A DNA stretch of 64,000 nucleotides from Rhyzopertha dominica (taxonomy: Eukaryota > Arthropoda > Insecta > Coleoptera > Bostrichidae), in assembly GCA_025024175.1 (NCBI GenBank), contig QCXZ01000064.1, forward strand, positions 59,293,325 to 59,357,324. Reading direction: 5' to 3'. Positions 46,301 to 56,190 of the stretch are shown here, piece by piece (positions within the stretch are counted from its first letter, which is position 1; each line of letters begins with the position of its first letter). The position numbers and the translations under genes are program-made. The notes under the pieces are model-generated. The model ran no database searches. It worked only from the letters and a program-made list of their open reading frames with translations, and was not told the origin of the DNA.

Positions 46301-49300
46301 AGACTAGAATTATATTTTAGGGCATGACCATGTTGCTTCATCTCATCAACAAAATGTCGAGGATACTCCAGCCGTCGATAATCTTCATCGATGGAGCCGA
46401 GAAGCCATTCTACAAGAAGGTGCCGAAGGCGGAAAAGCAGTTCGAACCGAAGAAGATTGGGAAAAAGCTCTTCAAGGGAATCGTGAAGCCCATCCTACCG
46501 GAAGATCGCGTCCTCGTGTTCAGCGTTACGGGGCAACCGTGGGCGGCAAAGGCAGCTGGTTTAAAGAAGACATACGAGAGGGTAAGCGTAATGGTTTTCG
46601 AGAAAATTCTACCNTTTCNTCTACCATTCATGGTGTCTTTAACTGTCTTTATAATTAATTTCTCATTGTTGGCCTTGTGACTTCTCAAGCTGCCCTGCCC
46701 TGAGCTTATCTTTTTTTTTTTGGTTACACCCCTCACTCTTCTCCTGAATTTTCACGTTTCCTTACATCATCCAGAACTGGACGTAGACCTTCTAGTTTGC
46801 TTAACCCTAAACATATTAAAGTAATCGAAGTATCCTGCTATAGTTGATTGTATTTTATTTTTTATTTGTTGCTGGTCCTTAATCATTTGTTTTCTTCTAT
46901 CTGTCAATTATCTGATGCTCCTCTACTATTCCTTACGTTTTTTTTGTGTTTGAAAGATTTGTCTTTTTACTCGTTTTCAGTGTGTTGTAAAATGGTTTTT
47001 GGTTACCTTTACTGTTCACTTCTTTTCTACTTTATATGCTTCTTATCTTTCCGTACTTCTTTCTCGTATACAGGGCATAACAATATTTAATGAGGTAGTA
47101 GTATGGGACGAGATAAGCAGAATGCTCATTCTTAATTAACAAAATTACGCAAAGTAAACGGTTTCGGAACCATGAAAGGTTTTTTAAGCATTTATTTGCA
47201 ATTATTCATTTATTATGTTCAAACAGACAAAAGATGATTCTAGAAAAAAAGTTAAATAAGACCATTGTATTTGTGCAGAAATTTTAGGTAAGCAGCGCCT
47301 GTTAGTCGGTTTTGTAAAACAGGACCTTGAAAACTGTTACCTATCAAAAATTTTAATGAAAAACGTATTTGATGTCCATATGTCCATTAGAGCACAGGAA
47401 TTTTCGTCAGCCCAAACATGCATGTTGTGAAAATTATCAATTCCATTTCGTGTGGACCCAACCTCATCAGTAGGAATAATATTGGGAAGAAAACAGGGGT
47501 CTTCAGCATCATTACGTAGAAACCCATGTTTATTATGACTTTTTATCCATTACTTCTTTAAATATTTTACGTTCTTAACACCCGGTATATTAAAATATCG
47601 CTGTCTCTTGAAAANACTGACATTGTTTAAAATCTACTTATTTCTTATGGAACGATAATTTTTATGAACAAAAATCAGGTTGTGCAAGGGGTTCACCTCT
47701 AAGTCCTGTAGTAGCCAATTTGTTTATGGAAAATTTTGAACATGTAGCGATAAACAGTTTTCAGTTTAAGCCAAAATGTTGGTATAGGTACGTAGATGAC
47801 ATTTTGGTTATTTGGCCCCACAGTATAGAAGAGTTGGGTAGGTTTCTAAATCATTTGAACAGTCAAAATTCTGACATAAAATTTACTATGGAATTAGAAA
47901 GCAATGGTAGTTTACCTTTCTTGGATGTCCAAATTTAAAGAATAAACAATGCACAGTTAGGGCACAAGGTTTACAGAAAACCAACACACACAGACAGATA
48001 TTTGCATGCCACATCTCACCACCGTCCCTCTCAAAAGAATAGTCTTATAAGGACGTTATTTGTTCGAGCACAAAGGATCTCAAAGTTCTTTACAAAAAGA
48101 AATATATCATCTTAAATCAGCGCTAGTGAGAAATGATTATAGCACTACGAATATTTGGTCAGTTTTTAATAAAAGTGCTCATCCAAATCAAGTAAATTCT
48201 CAGCCAGGACAAAGTAAATTTAAGTTGAGCTTCCCTTATGTACAAGGCCTTTCGGCAAAAATTAAAGAGGATGCTTAGAAAACACGATATTTTAGTTGTT
48301 GATAGTACATATAATAATTTAGATAAAATTCTACTAAAGATAAAGTACATTTAGAGAGTGAAGGTGTTTACAAAATTACTTGTTCTTGCGACAAGTTTTA
48401 CATAGGTCAAACTAAAAGAAAAGTAGGTACGCGCTTGAAAGAACACATACGTGCTACTAGGCTGCAACAGATAGATAAATCTTCCGTAGCTGAACACTCA
48501 TATTTGATTAAACACGTGATTGACTTTGATAAAACGAAAATTTTACATAGAGAAAAATATTATCACAAACGTTTAATAAAAGAAGCTATAGAAATTTGTA
48601 GGAATACTAATAATTTTAATAGGGATTGTGGAAATTATGAGTTAGGTGACATTTGGAAGGCTATTTAGTAGTTATCTTTTACCAAGTAGTTCGTGTATAT
48701 CTAGTAGGGAGGGAGTTCCTTTTTCGTCGTTAGGTTCTTTTTTAACAGGTTGGCACGTTGTTTCTATGACGTCTCGCTTCCTTGGTGATTTGTTTGAACT
48801 TGTATCAGGCAAATTTTGAGGTTCTTCGTCTTTGACAAAGATTACAGGTGTAATCGAAACGTCTAACTAATAACTTTTTGTCAGTGTTTTCAAGAGACAG
48901 CGATCATTCACCCTCGTACCCGGTATATTAATTTCGCTTGCTCATCATCATTATTTTTTTAAACTTTCCGCAAAGGATTTCTTGCAAGTCTTATCTTCTT
49001 TTCGTGTTTTTGCCTATGTTTATACTGTTCTTCCTTTCTAATTGATTTTATAGCATTCTTTGACCTTGTCTTGTCTTTGATTGCATATTCTAATATTCTC
49101 AAATTCTAAGTTTTTTATTCTAATTTTTTTGTTGTATTTTTATATTTATCTCGCGTTATATTACGATAGTTCATTTGGTCATTTAAAGATAATGGCCACT
49201 TCCAATCTCTACACCCATTTTAACTCTTATACCCAATGCTATTTTCATAATGTTTGGAGAAAATTAGGAAAATCTGAGATATCAATGAGATGTCAAGTTA

Positions 49301-49826
49301 CTTAGCTCAAGTTCTACTCACTTCCTTCAGAGCAGCTTCGAAGGGTTGCCTTTACCATTCTACTTACAGAATACCTTTAGAAGCTCATTTTTGCTATTTT
49401 AGAGTTGGAGGCCAATAAACCTCAAATTATTGATTTCAGATCATCCTGATTCCCCCGCCAGACTATGGAAGTGTATTCCTCTACTGGAGGCAGTTGATTA
49501 CCCCTTTTTACGGCGTCGACAGGAATTTCGACTGCACATGTCTGGCGAAAGTGACCAAAGCCTACCCCTTACCCCTAATCAAAGACGCAGTCGACAAAGT
49601 AATGACCACCAGACGTATAATCCAGCTGAAATTCAAACCCCTCACCGCTCTCGAACTCTACGACGCGATCCTGGACGGACCCGAAGAGATAACCGAAAAA
49701 GAGTACAAAAAATTCCAGAAATGGTACAGCAAGCTGCCACTGTGCAAGCAGAGGGCGCAACTGATAGCCATAGCTGACTTGAGGAGGGAAGCAGAGGCCA
49801 AGGCGAAAGAGAAGAAAAAGAAATGA
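43343..49826 (+). CDS. IQCA1: IQ and AAA domain protein, dynein regulatory complex subunit 11
   Basis: Subunit of the ciliary nexin-dynein regulatory complex, expected in motile axonemes such as sperm. Seven coding exons: 43343-43543, 43597-43815, 44182-44396, 44453-44772, 45129-46267, 46321-46581 and 49440-49826 (TGA). Together they make 2742 bases, 913 residues (human about 820; the excess is Pro/Glu- and Lys-rich insertions). ATG 43343 starts [10 protein letters not shown], as in orthologues. Seen: an N-terminal helical region, a [11 protein letters not shown] stretch in exon 3, an IQ motif ([16 protein letters not shown], about residues 293-309), the conserved LLIGMTEPSW junction, lysine-rich coiled coil, Walker A GPRKSGKH (about 661-668), Walker B-like IIFIDG (718-723) and a C-terminal helical lid. 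Introns 2 and 4 lack GT donors. The 2.86-kb last intron holds transposon relics. Confidence 0.93.
45838..45905 (+). repeat. Lysine-codon microsatellite inside IQCA1 exon 5
   Basis: An AAG/AAA run encodes a lysine tract of about 20 residues between the coiled coil and the AAA domain, keeping frame. Such tracts expand by replication slippage. The low complexity may also hide assembly error. Confidence 0.85.
47215..47560 (-). pseudogene. DD41D-type transposase relic in IQCA1 intron
   Basis: The minus strand reads [10 protein letters not shown] near 47500, then [20 protein letters not shown] and WADEN near 47400-47460, and (frame change) [20 protein letters not shown] near 47300. This matches the first catalytic Asp region and following strands of the transposase type at 20832 (FSDEATF...HNMHYYAQEN), though from a different subfamily. 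The second and third Asp regions are missing. No terminal repeats are seen. Confidence 0.65.
47594..48918 (+). mobile_element. 5'-truncated Penelope-like element with inverted ends
   Basis: Flanked by a 13-bp direct repeat, CCCGGTATATTAA (47581-47593 and 48919-48931), interpreted as the target duplication. The first bases (47598-47622, TCGCTGTCTCTTGAAAANAC and on) are the reverse complement of 48879-48903 at the other end. An inverted copy of the 3' tail at the 5' end is a known Penelope arrangement. The insertion lies within intron 6 of IQCA1 in the same transcriptional direction. Confidence 0.82.
47640..48671 (+). pseudogene. Penelope RT fragment and GIY-YIG endonuclease
   Basis: Starts inside the reverse transcriptase: [21 protein letters not shown] near 47650, [14 protein letters not shown], then [10 protein letters not shown] near 47785 with the catalytic YVDD, and [10 protein letters not shown] ending at a stop at 47938. 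After frame changes, [15 protein letters not shown] near 47965 and [15 protein letters not shown] near 48225 follow. [20 protein letters not shown] near 48362 is the GIY-YIG core, continuing through TRLKEHI and [12 protein letters not shown] to the TAG at 48669-48671. The GIY-YIG half is nearly intact; the RT half has one stop and at least two frameshifts. No reverse transcriptase N-terminus remains. Confidence 0.9.
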
Positions 49827-49870
49827 TTAAATTAGGATTCGTTGTTGTGTCTGTTTTTGTCGTTTGATGA

Positions 49871-49876
49871 AATAAA
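49871..49876 (+). terminator. Polyadenylation signal of IQCA1
   Basis: AATAAA lies 45 bases after the stop codon and is followed by a GT-rich stretch (TTTTGTGCG...TTGTGTGGGG), the normal arrangement for mRNA 3'-end formation. Confidence 0.75.
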
Positions 49877-50089
49877 GTTTTGTGCGTCGTATTGTGTGGG
49901 GAACAGGGGTGAAGTACCCCAGATTGCAACAGTAGCCGCGGGCTTGTTTGTACATTATACTGCAGACGCCGATTCGCATCACATGTGCGCAAGATTGCAT
50001 GGGGTTGACGGTCGGATGGAGCGATTTTTTTTCTTTTTTATGCAGGTAGAAATTCTCCTTTCTGTTGATATATTGCAGGGGACCGTGGC

Positions 50090-50900
50090 GAAGGTATATC
50101 TCAAATTAAAGAAGCGGACGTACCTTAGACTGTTTCCAAATGTGGGGAATTATACGCGTCCTTGGGCATAGATTGAATAATACCATCAAAGGATGGGCAA
50201 ATATATGTGCACAGTCTTTTAACAGAAATGCAGGAATGCCATCGGCCCCTGTTGTAATCTTAGGTTTAATTCGCTTTAACGCAGCTAATACTTCATTTTC
50301 AGTGTGACCGGCGAATTTATTGACAAATGTGATGATTCTGCGTAAGATTTGCTAAAGAAATCAGCAAAAGCATTTAGAATATTATCTGGCGTATTAAGAC
50401 ACGCTGGTCGCCATAGTACATGCACTTTGAAATATTGGATTGTCTTTTTTTGTTATTAATAAATGACCAGAATTTGCCCGGATCGGTCTTTATTTTGGTT
50501 TCGGTATTCTGTACAAAACGTTTATAGGAGTCGTTGACCTCAGTTTTTATCAATCGTCGAAGTCTTCTAAATTCCACACGAGCTTGAATGTCATTGTTAT
50601 CTTTATATGTTTTCCAGTATTAAGCTTTAAGTTTAATGTGTTTTATAGTCAATGAATCAAACCACGGCGGATATTTACGAGAGCGGCGGGAAGAAAATTT
50701 GGGTACACAGATATCGAAAACGCTATTCAATTTACTATAAAAGTAATCTACAGCATTATTTAGGCCGTTGATATGTTGAAGAGAAACCCAGTCAGTGTTT
50801 AGTAGCATATCGTAAAGACTGAAAAAATTTGCTTTGCGGAAATTATAATCATAGGTACTATATTAAACAAAAATTGTGTTTTGAGTTAATGGATTTGTTT
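50090..50900 (-). pseudogene. LINE relic: linker and start of reverse transcriptase
   Basis: The minus strand from about 50870 gives DWVSLQHINGLNNAVDYFYS and KLNSVFDICVPKF, then RKYPPWFDSLTIKHIKLK near 50670, a highly conserved Jockey-type motif (YPPWF). FRRLRRLIKTEVNDSYKRF and DPGKFWSFINNKK follow near 50450-50560. After a break, ADGIPAFLLKDCAHIFAHPL near 50230 and IIPHIWKQSKVRPLL near 50130 form the first RT motifs. Both the endonuclease and the RT catalytic core are missing. One or two frame changes are seen. Confidence 0.82.
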
Positions 50901-51369
50901 ACTACAAAAGAAATATTTAATGCCGGGTGATGTGCGTCTTCGTCAACGAGAGGATCCAAGGATCTCTCCACGCTAAAATTCCCACATTTTTATCGACGAA
51001 GGCAATAAAGGAGAAACTGACAGTAATAAGAGTGAAACTGAGTAATAAATAAATATGAAATAGAAGTGTACTTTTATTTTACTCAAGACGATCCTGATAA
51101 AGCAATTGTTTGTTCGTGCATCTGTCGGTCTTTGCTAAACAGGAGATTATTTAAAGCCAAGAGTTCAGTGTATAAGCAAACGAGCAATCATTGAGCTTGA
51201 GCGGTCGGAACTTTGCAAGCGCAATAGAACCTTGTTTCATTTGGAGAAGTATACGCTTTACTATTAAGAAAATGTGGTACAACCTTTTTATCCTCGCAAA
51301 CTTCTCAAAACCGCCAGTCTGCCGAAGAAGCTGGACTCACCTGGAAAAAAGAACACCGTTAGATCCAGG
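50901..51369. other. No gene seen
   Basis: Ordinary AT-rich sequence; nothing supported. Confidence 0.45.
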
Positions 51370-51720
51370 CTCGAGTAATTGATTAATGGAGCATCTCCGG
51401 GACCCCCTCGGAACCAGGAGATCATACGCAAGTCCTCCGACTGAGACATACGTACAGATAGGGGATAATCTACCGAGTCGTGAGGTCGGGGCGTGCCATC
51501 CGCGTTACGCCCTTCAGCTCCGCCCAGCTCAAGCACACCGCACAGTCCAAGAGATATCAATGTACCCTGTGATTAGCCTAATAAATAGACACCTTGGTGG
51601 AACGGCGCCGGTCGAGATGACCGCCTAATCACAGGTCAAACGTTTAAAATTATACACAGACCGCACTGGCGAGGGTGGGCAGCCCTTGGACGTCCGCGGC
51701 CCGACCAAAACCAAAAGCGT
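51370..51720. other. GC-rich patch containing a 70-nt structured palindrome
   Basis: At 51566-51576 CCTGTGATTAG pairs perfectly with CTAATCACAGG at 51625-51635. Inside, CGGTC/GACCG encloses a 5-nt GAGAT loop (51609-51623), and ACC/GGT forms a small hairpin near 51591, so a three-way junction is possible. The surrounding 350 bases are GC-rich, with short overlapping frames on both strands that match nothing. It could be a structured RNA, the end of a repeat or regulatory DNA. Confidence 0.4.
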
Positions 51721-52079
51721 GTTATTATTAGTTCAAATCTCGAGTTATGAGTGTGTGCGCCTTTCTTGTGGGAGTACATCGTCGTTTAGGATATAAATGA
51801 TGATTCGGATGGGGTAAAGGTTATCATTAACGAATTTCATAGAATTTTTGAGCGACGGGACCACGGGTACGTACGCTAATCGATCATCGTGTTGCAAGTG
51901 CTTATTAGTGGTGAAAAAGATGCTTTGGATGGGCTGTTCTAAAGTAAACACTTCTTGGTGAACTTCGTGTCTCTGGACAATATTAGTGTATATATTTTAT
52001 CTTATTTCCTTTAGAGAATATGAAGCTGAAAATTGGAATTTCCAAACAAAACTCAATTACATATCTATATAATCAGTTT
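51721..52079. other. No gene seen
   Basis: Nothing supported between the GC-rich patch and the next LINE relic. Confidence 0.4.
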
Positions 52080-53045
52080 CGTTCTTTACCCATTGAGTGT
52101 AAAGGTATGTGGTGTCTCACTCGCTTACTGTCTTTTGCACTATTTTCTTCAACTTATTCCTGTCCCTCTCTTTCAACGCCTCGACCACATGTTCCATCTT
52201 CTGCGGTCTTCTTCTTCTTTTCGTTCCTTGTTTCTTCCATAGTTTGTTTATTCGACTCTATTTTTAGTTCTTCTTTCTGTCGTTTCTTATTTTGTCCCTT
52301 CTAGCCACTCCTTTAACACATCATAAGTATTTCATTTCTGTTGCTTGCTGTCTACTTAAAAGTGTATCACTAAACACTCAACTTTCACTACCATATGTCA
52401 ATATTGGTATATAAATGGTCTTGCATACTGTCATTTTAGTCTTCTCACTTACTTCCTTTTTGCTTATTAACGCCCTGTTTAGTGAGTGATACACCTTTAT
52501 TGCACTAGTAATTCTTTCATTTACTTCTTCATCCATACTTCCATTACTTTGCATTGTAACTCCTAGGTACTTAAAACTTTTAACATGTTCTATTTGTTTC
52601 CCATTTATTATGTCTATTCTTTTGTCCTCCTTTCCCATGCCCATTGCATTTTGTTGTAACTTCTCTTCGTTTTCTGCACAGATCATCAGGTCATCTGCAA
52701 ATGCGCATTCTGCTAACTTCACCACCTTTAATTTTCTATACCCTAATTTAACTTCGCTTACCTTGTTGTGTAGTTCGCACAATATATTGTCCATTACCAT
52801 GATAAACAGTGTTGGTCTTATTCCATCCACTACTTGAGAAATCTGGTGATTACATGTTACTTGATCTGACCTATTCTTTGTGTTACTGTATATCTCTCTA
52901 TGCTTTTTCTGAGCTTGTTATTTATACCCATTTTCTTCGTACGTTCTTAGACCACTTTTCTAAGAATGTTATCAAATGCTTTCTCCTCTAAGTCCAAGAA
53001 TGCTAAACAAATTCCTTTTTATTTGCCTATTTTTTCAGCCATTCG
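52080..53045 (-). pseudogene. LINE reverse transcriptase relic (RT core and C-terminus)
   Basis: Read on the minus strand: CLAFLDLEEKAFDNILRK near 53000 (first RT Asp), GINNKLRKSIERYT near 52910, and then the clean frame 52830-52378. That frame has RPTLFIMVMDNIL, CAFADDLMICAENEEKLQQN with the catalytic ADD, VKSFKYLGVTMQSNGSMDEE and IYIPILTYGSES. Beyond the frame end, VLSDTLLSRQQATEMKYL and GVARRDKIRND near 52300 continue the C-terminal domain. A few frameshifts are present; the endonuclease is absent. The 'FKYLG' and 'R.D.IRN' motifs are shared with RTE/BovB-like and related LINEs. Confidence 0.85.
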
Positions 53046-53239
53046 TTTAATCGTAAATGAGTTCGTAACGCAATTAAATGTTAAGAAATCGTAAAAGTAA
53101 ACGAAAATATAGGTAAATGATAAACTCCTGTCTCAATATACTTAATTGCTGCAGAGCTACTAGAGTTCTTGTAAACATACGGAAGTGTGATTATCAGTTC
53201 TCACTAAGCCTGATTTTATTGAGTAAAGAATTAACATTA

Positions 53240-53530
53240 AACATAAACCCCTTATGAACAGACAACGATTGGTTTTTCCATCATGATAATGCACCAGCTC
53301 ATATAGCATTGATGATTCGAGGCCATTTCGCCATATTCAATTCATATCGTTGCGTAACCACCGTATTCGCCTGACTTGGCACCTAGTGACTTCGCTGGAC
53401 TATTCAATATGACTAAAAACCATATCGGAAAAGGACTTTTCAGACTGTCCCGAAAGTGTATTTGTATCGTGTGATTTTTAAGGAATAAATAAAGATTTTT
53501 TAATTGTTTAAACAAATTCACCTTACTTTT
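53240..53530 (+). pseudogene. Mariner transposase C-terminal relic
   Basis: WFFHHDNAPAHIALMIRGHF near 53268 holds the second catalytic Asp (HDNA). After a frameshift, PPYSPDLAPSDFAGLF near 53356-53405 holds the third (SPDLAPSD), followed by KNHIGKGLF. This is the SETMAR-like mariner type also seen at 34735. The N-terminal two-thirds is absent. TGTCCCGAAAGTG downstream may be part of its terminal region. Confidence 0.75.
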
Positions 53531-54039
53531 TGAACACACTACTATTCATTTCTACACAATTTACAGTTGATATTCTGCCAGATCGCCTCCTTTCAGAACT
53601 GTATATACAGTACATACATACAGTAAATGNAGATGACACTATTTCAATGGATTTGAATTTATTTAGAATAGAACAATCGAGAAGATTTTTGCAAGGTAGG
53701 TACCTACATTTTGAATAATTATTACATTTCGTATACCTGCAGAGCAATGGCAAACATCGTTAAAAAATAACGTGTAAAAAATATTTTTTAATCATGATTT
53801 AAGTGTTATTTCAAGATTCTACAATACAGTTTGTCAATGTAATATAATTTTCAAACTTCGACGCGTGTTTAGTAATTCTGTAACGAGAAAGAATGAGAAA
53901 AGAATTTCAGTACCACAACATTGTAAATTATTATCAAATAAAATTTTACAATAAAAAGTGAATATAAAATCAAACGTTTCAGCAGCTTTTAAAACGTATT
54001 GCATACGTTATATAAAACCGATTCACATTCCCGAATCGT
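53531..54039. other. No gene seen
   Basis: AT-rich; nothing supported. One N at 53630. Confidence 0.45.
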
Positions 54040-54370
54040 CTTAAGACGAAATCGATTCCATCATCAAAAATTGAGCTTTTCTCATGCAACGGAATTCTCA
54101 CCAGATATGCCTCACACGGGAAACCCGGATTCCCGATGTTTATCCGAAAATTATCGGCAATAGAAAATCGACCGATCACGATAAACGCATGCTCGCTCGC
54201 GTTTTTAAAATAAACCATGTGTATAATTAGGTATGTTAATGCTCGACGGGCGGCGAGGGCGAAGCCCTAATGAGGGGGCCAGATATTTTGGCCGCGGGCC
54301 CTCTAGCCAAGCGCAGCACGCTACGGATTCTGAAAAATCGGTCCAAGAGGAGCCGTATGGTTCGCTGTTG
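54040..54370. promoter_or_regulatory. GC-richer patch, possibly conserved non-coding DNA
   Basis: Contains CpG-rich segments (GGGCGGCGAGGGCGAAGCCC and GGCCGCGGGCCCTC) ending in TTTCGTTTAATTAATGGGC. A 79-codon minus frame (54218-53979) overlaps it and matches nothing. The composition contrasts with the AT-rich flanks on both sides. Confidence 0.3.
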
Positions 54371-55345
54371 TGATTTGGATCGAAATTTCGTTTAATTAAT
54401 GGGCAATCTATTAGATCGTGGAAATACGTTATTTTAAAAGTTGGTATTAAAACAAAAATATATAAAATACAGAATATTAAAGAATTGGTTCAGTCAAAAG
54501 ACCGTTCGAAAGGCCAGTTCGAAATAATTTTACTGCAACGTTGAAAACAGCAACCCAAAATCTTAAAAATCAATTATTTTTTCTACTAGAGATATCAGAA
54601 AGCATAATTCGTGAATGTGGGGTTCAGTTTAAAAACTGGATGATACAATAGTATTTAAAATTACTAAAAATCAAATTGCACTTTACTACAGATGATAATC
54701 ACAACTTAATATTTTCCTCTGTATGGAGATAACCCTGCTAAATGGATGACAACTACTATGCTAGTCCACAACTCTAGCATATACACTGCCACAAAACATT
54801 TACGTTTTTGCCTTTTTCACGGACCTTATGAAGAAGAACAAGATATAGCTCACAATTCTTAAGATATACCCACTATGTTTCCATTAAACACAGCTAATAT
54901 TTAGAAATAAACCTCTTTATGATACAACTGACGTAGAAAATGAAAATAAATTAGATATTCAAATAACACAAACACAATAGTTAATTTAGCTAAAGTAGAA
55001 TAATATTCCTAATAATGAGGAACTTTATACTTCACTTTAGTAAAATTCTGCTGGTTGTTTCCTAAATATTTGGTTCCACCAATTTTTAATTATTATTAAT
55101 TCAACACAGTTAAAAGCAGCCCATATTAAGCTATTAAATAACTTTCATTCGATTAAGCTAAATACTTATAAAAGTATATTACTGTCTAATCTTTATGATT
55201 ATTTCAAGTAAGTATTCAAACAGATAATGGTTTACATTTACAGGAAATAAAATGGTTAATATAATATAAAAAGCAATTAAAAACAAAAAAAAAACAATAA
55301 ATTAAATTACGAAAATTAACAATCTGGTATCCATTGCTAGTCGTA
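54371..55345. other. No gene seen
   Basis: Very AT-rich; no supported frame. Confidence 0.5.
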
Positions 55346-56190
55346 TTACCCAAATATGCCGGTTTCAGAACGTCCGACGCCTAACTTCCATCCTCTTCGG
55401 TTCTCACAGTCCTGGTCAATCAAGTTCCTCTCGCTCATAGTTTTGTACACCTCCCTTTGCCATTCCAATTTAGGTCTTCCTCTCCTTCGTCTCTCCATTG
55501 GCAGCCACTCTAGGATTTGTTTGGGCAGTCGGCCATTAGGCATTAGGATTACGTTGAATGTGACCTGCTTTTGTTCAATGTCTTTCATAATGCCACCTTC
55601 GATACCCATACGTTGTTTAATTGCCTCGTTAGTGATATGATCTCTTCTCGAAATACATAATGATCTCCGTATTGCGTCCATCCTATATATCCTATACATC
55701 CTATACATAAATATTGTGTTTCTCTATATTCACTGATAATCCCCACTGAGTATATTCTTCTATTAGCTTGCGAATCATGTACTGCATATCGTCCTTGTCG
55801 TTAGCAATTACTACCTGGTCGTCGGCAAATTGCAATGAATAGACATGTGTGTTATCAATTGCAATTCCCATAGCATGTATTTTATTCTTCCATTTTTTCG
55901 GTGCTCCCGCTACGTATATTTTAAAAAGAGTGGGTGAGTTCCTTGGTGACTTTAAATTCTTCAGTGAGGTATTTACCAATTTTAACATTAGACTTTGTGT
56001 TGTCATACAATTCCTGTAGTGCTGTTATATGTGTGGCTGATATTCGATTGCTGAAGGCCTTCCCATAGTTTACATACTGGGATCGTGTCATATGCCTTCT
56101 GAAGATCTACAAATGTAATATGTGTAAAATACACTCGTATTTGCTGGATGTCCTAAATGAAATTGCACCGCCTACGATCTGCAATCTTGT
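55346..56190 (-). pseudogene. LINE reverse transcriptase relic with internal deletion
   Basis: The minus strand near 56130 gives TFVDLQKAYDTIP (first RT Asp). The frame 56006-55701 has SPTLFKIYVAGAPKKWKNKI, YSLQFADDQVVIANDKDDMQ with the catalytic ADD, and EEYTQWGLSVNIEK. The next frame (55708-55346) jumps directly to DHITNEAIKQRMGI, NGRLPKQILEWLPMERRRRG and RPKLEWQREV, the far C-terminal region, so roughly 100 codons between them are deleted. A short (TATACATCC-like) repeat, ATCCTATATATCCTATACAT, sits at the junction near 55680-55705. Endonuclease not seen. Confidence 0.85.

Larger units (their letters stand above)
46582..49439 (+). other. Intron 6 of IQCA1
   Basis: Begins GTAAGC and ends TTTCAG, phase 0. 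It contains a minus-strand transposase relic (47215-47560) and a Penelope-like insertion (47594-48918). The pyrimidine-rich stretch 46690-47080 holds a chance 80-codon frame. The other introns are 53-366 bases, so the length here comes mainly from transposons. Confidence 0.88.

Noticed and set aside
47425..47475. Second hammerhead-like string on the minus strand (CTGATGAG...CACACGAAA)
   Set aside because: Stem II does not pair and there is no proper stem III or stem I. The same bases encode a conserved transposase segment ([10 protein letters not shown]), so the match is coincidental.
51581..51625. LTR end with tRNA primer-binding site (TGGTGGAACGGCGCC)
   Set aside because: No second LTR, Gag or Pol nearby and no clear tRNA match; the bases are better explained as part of the 70-nt palindrome.
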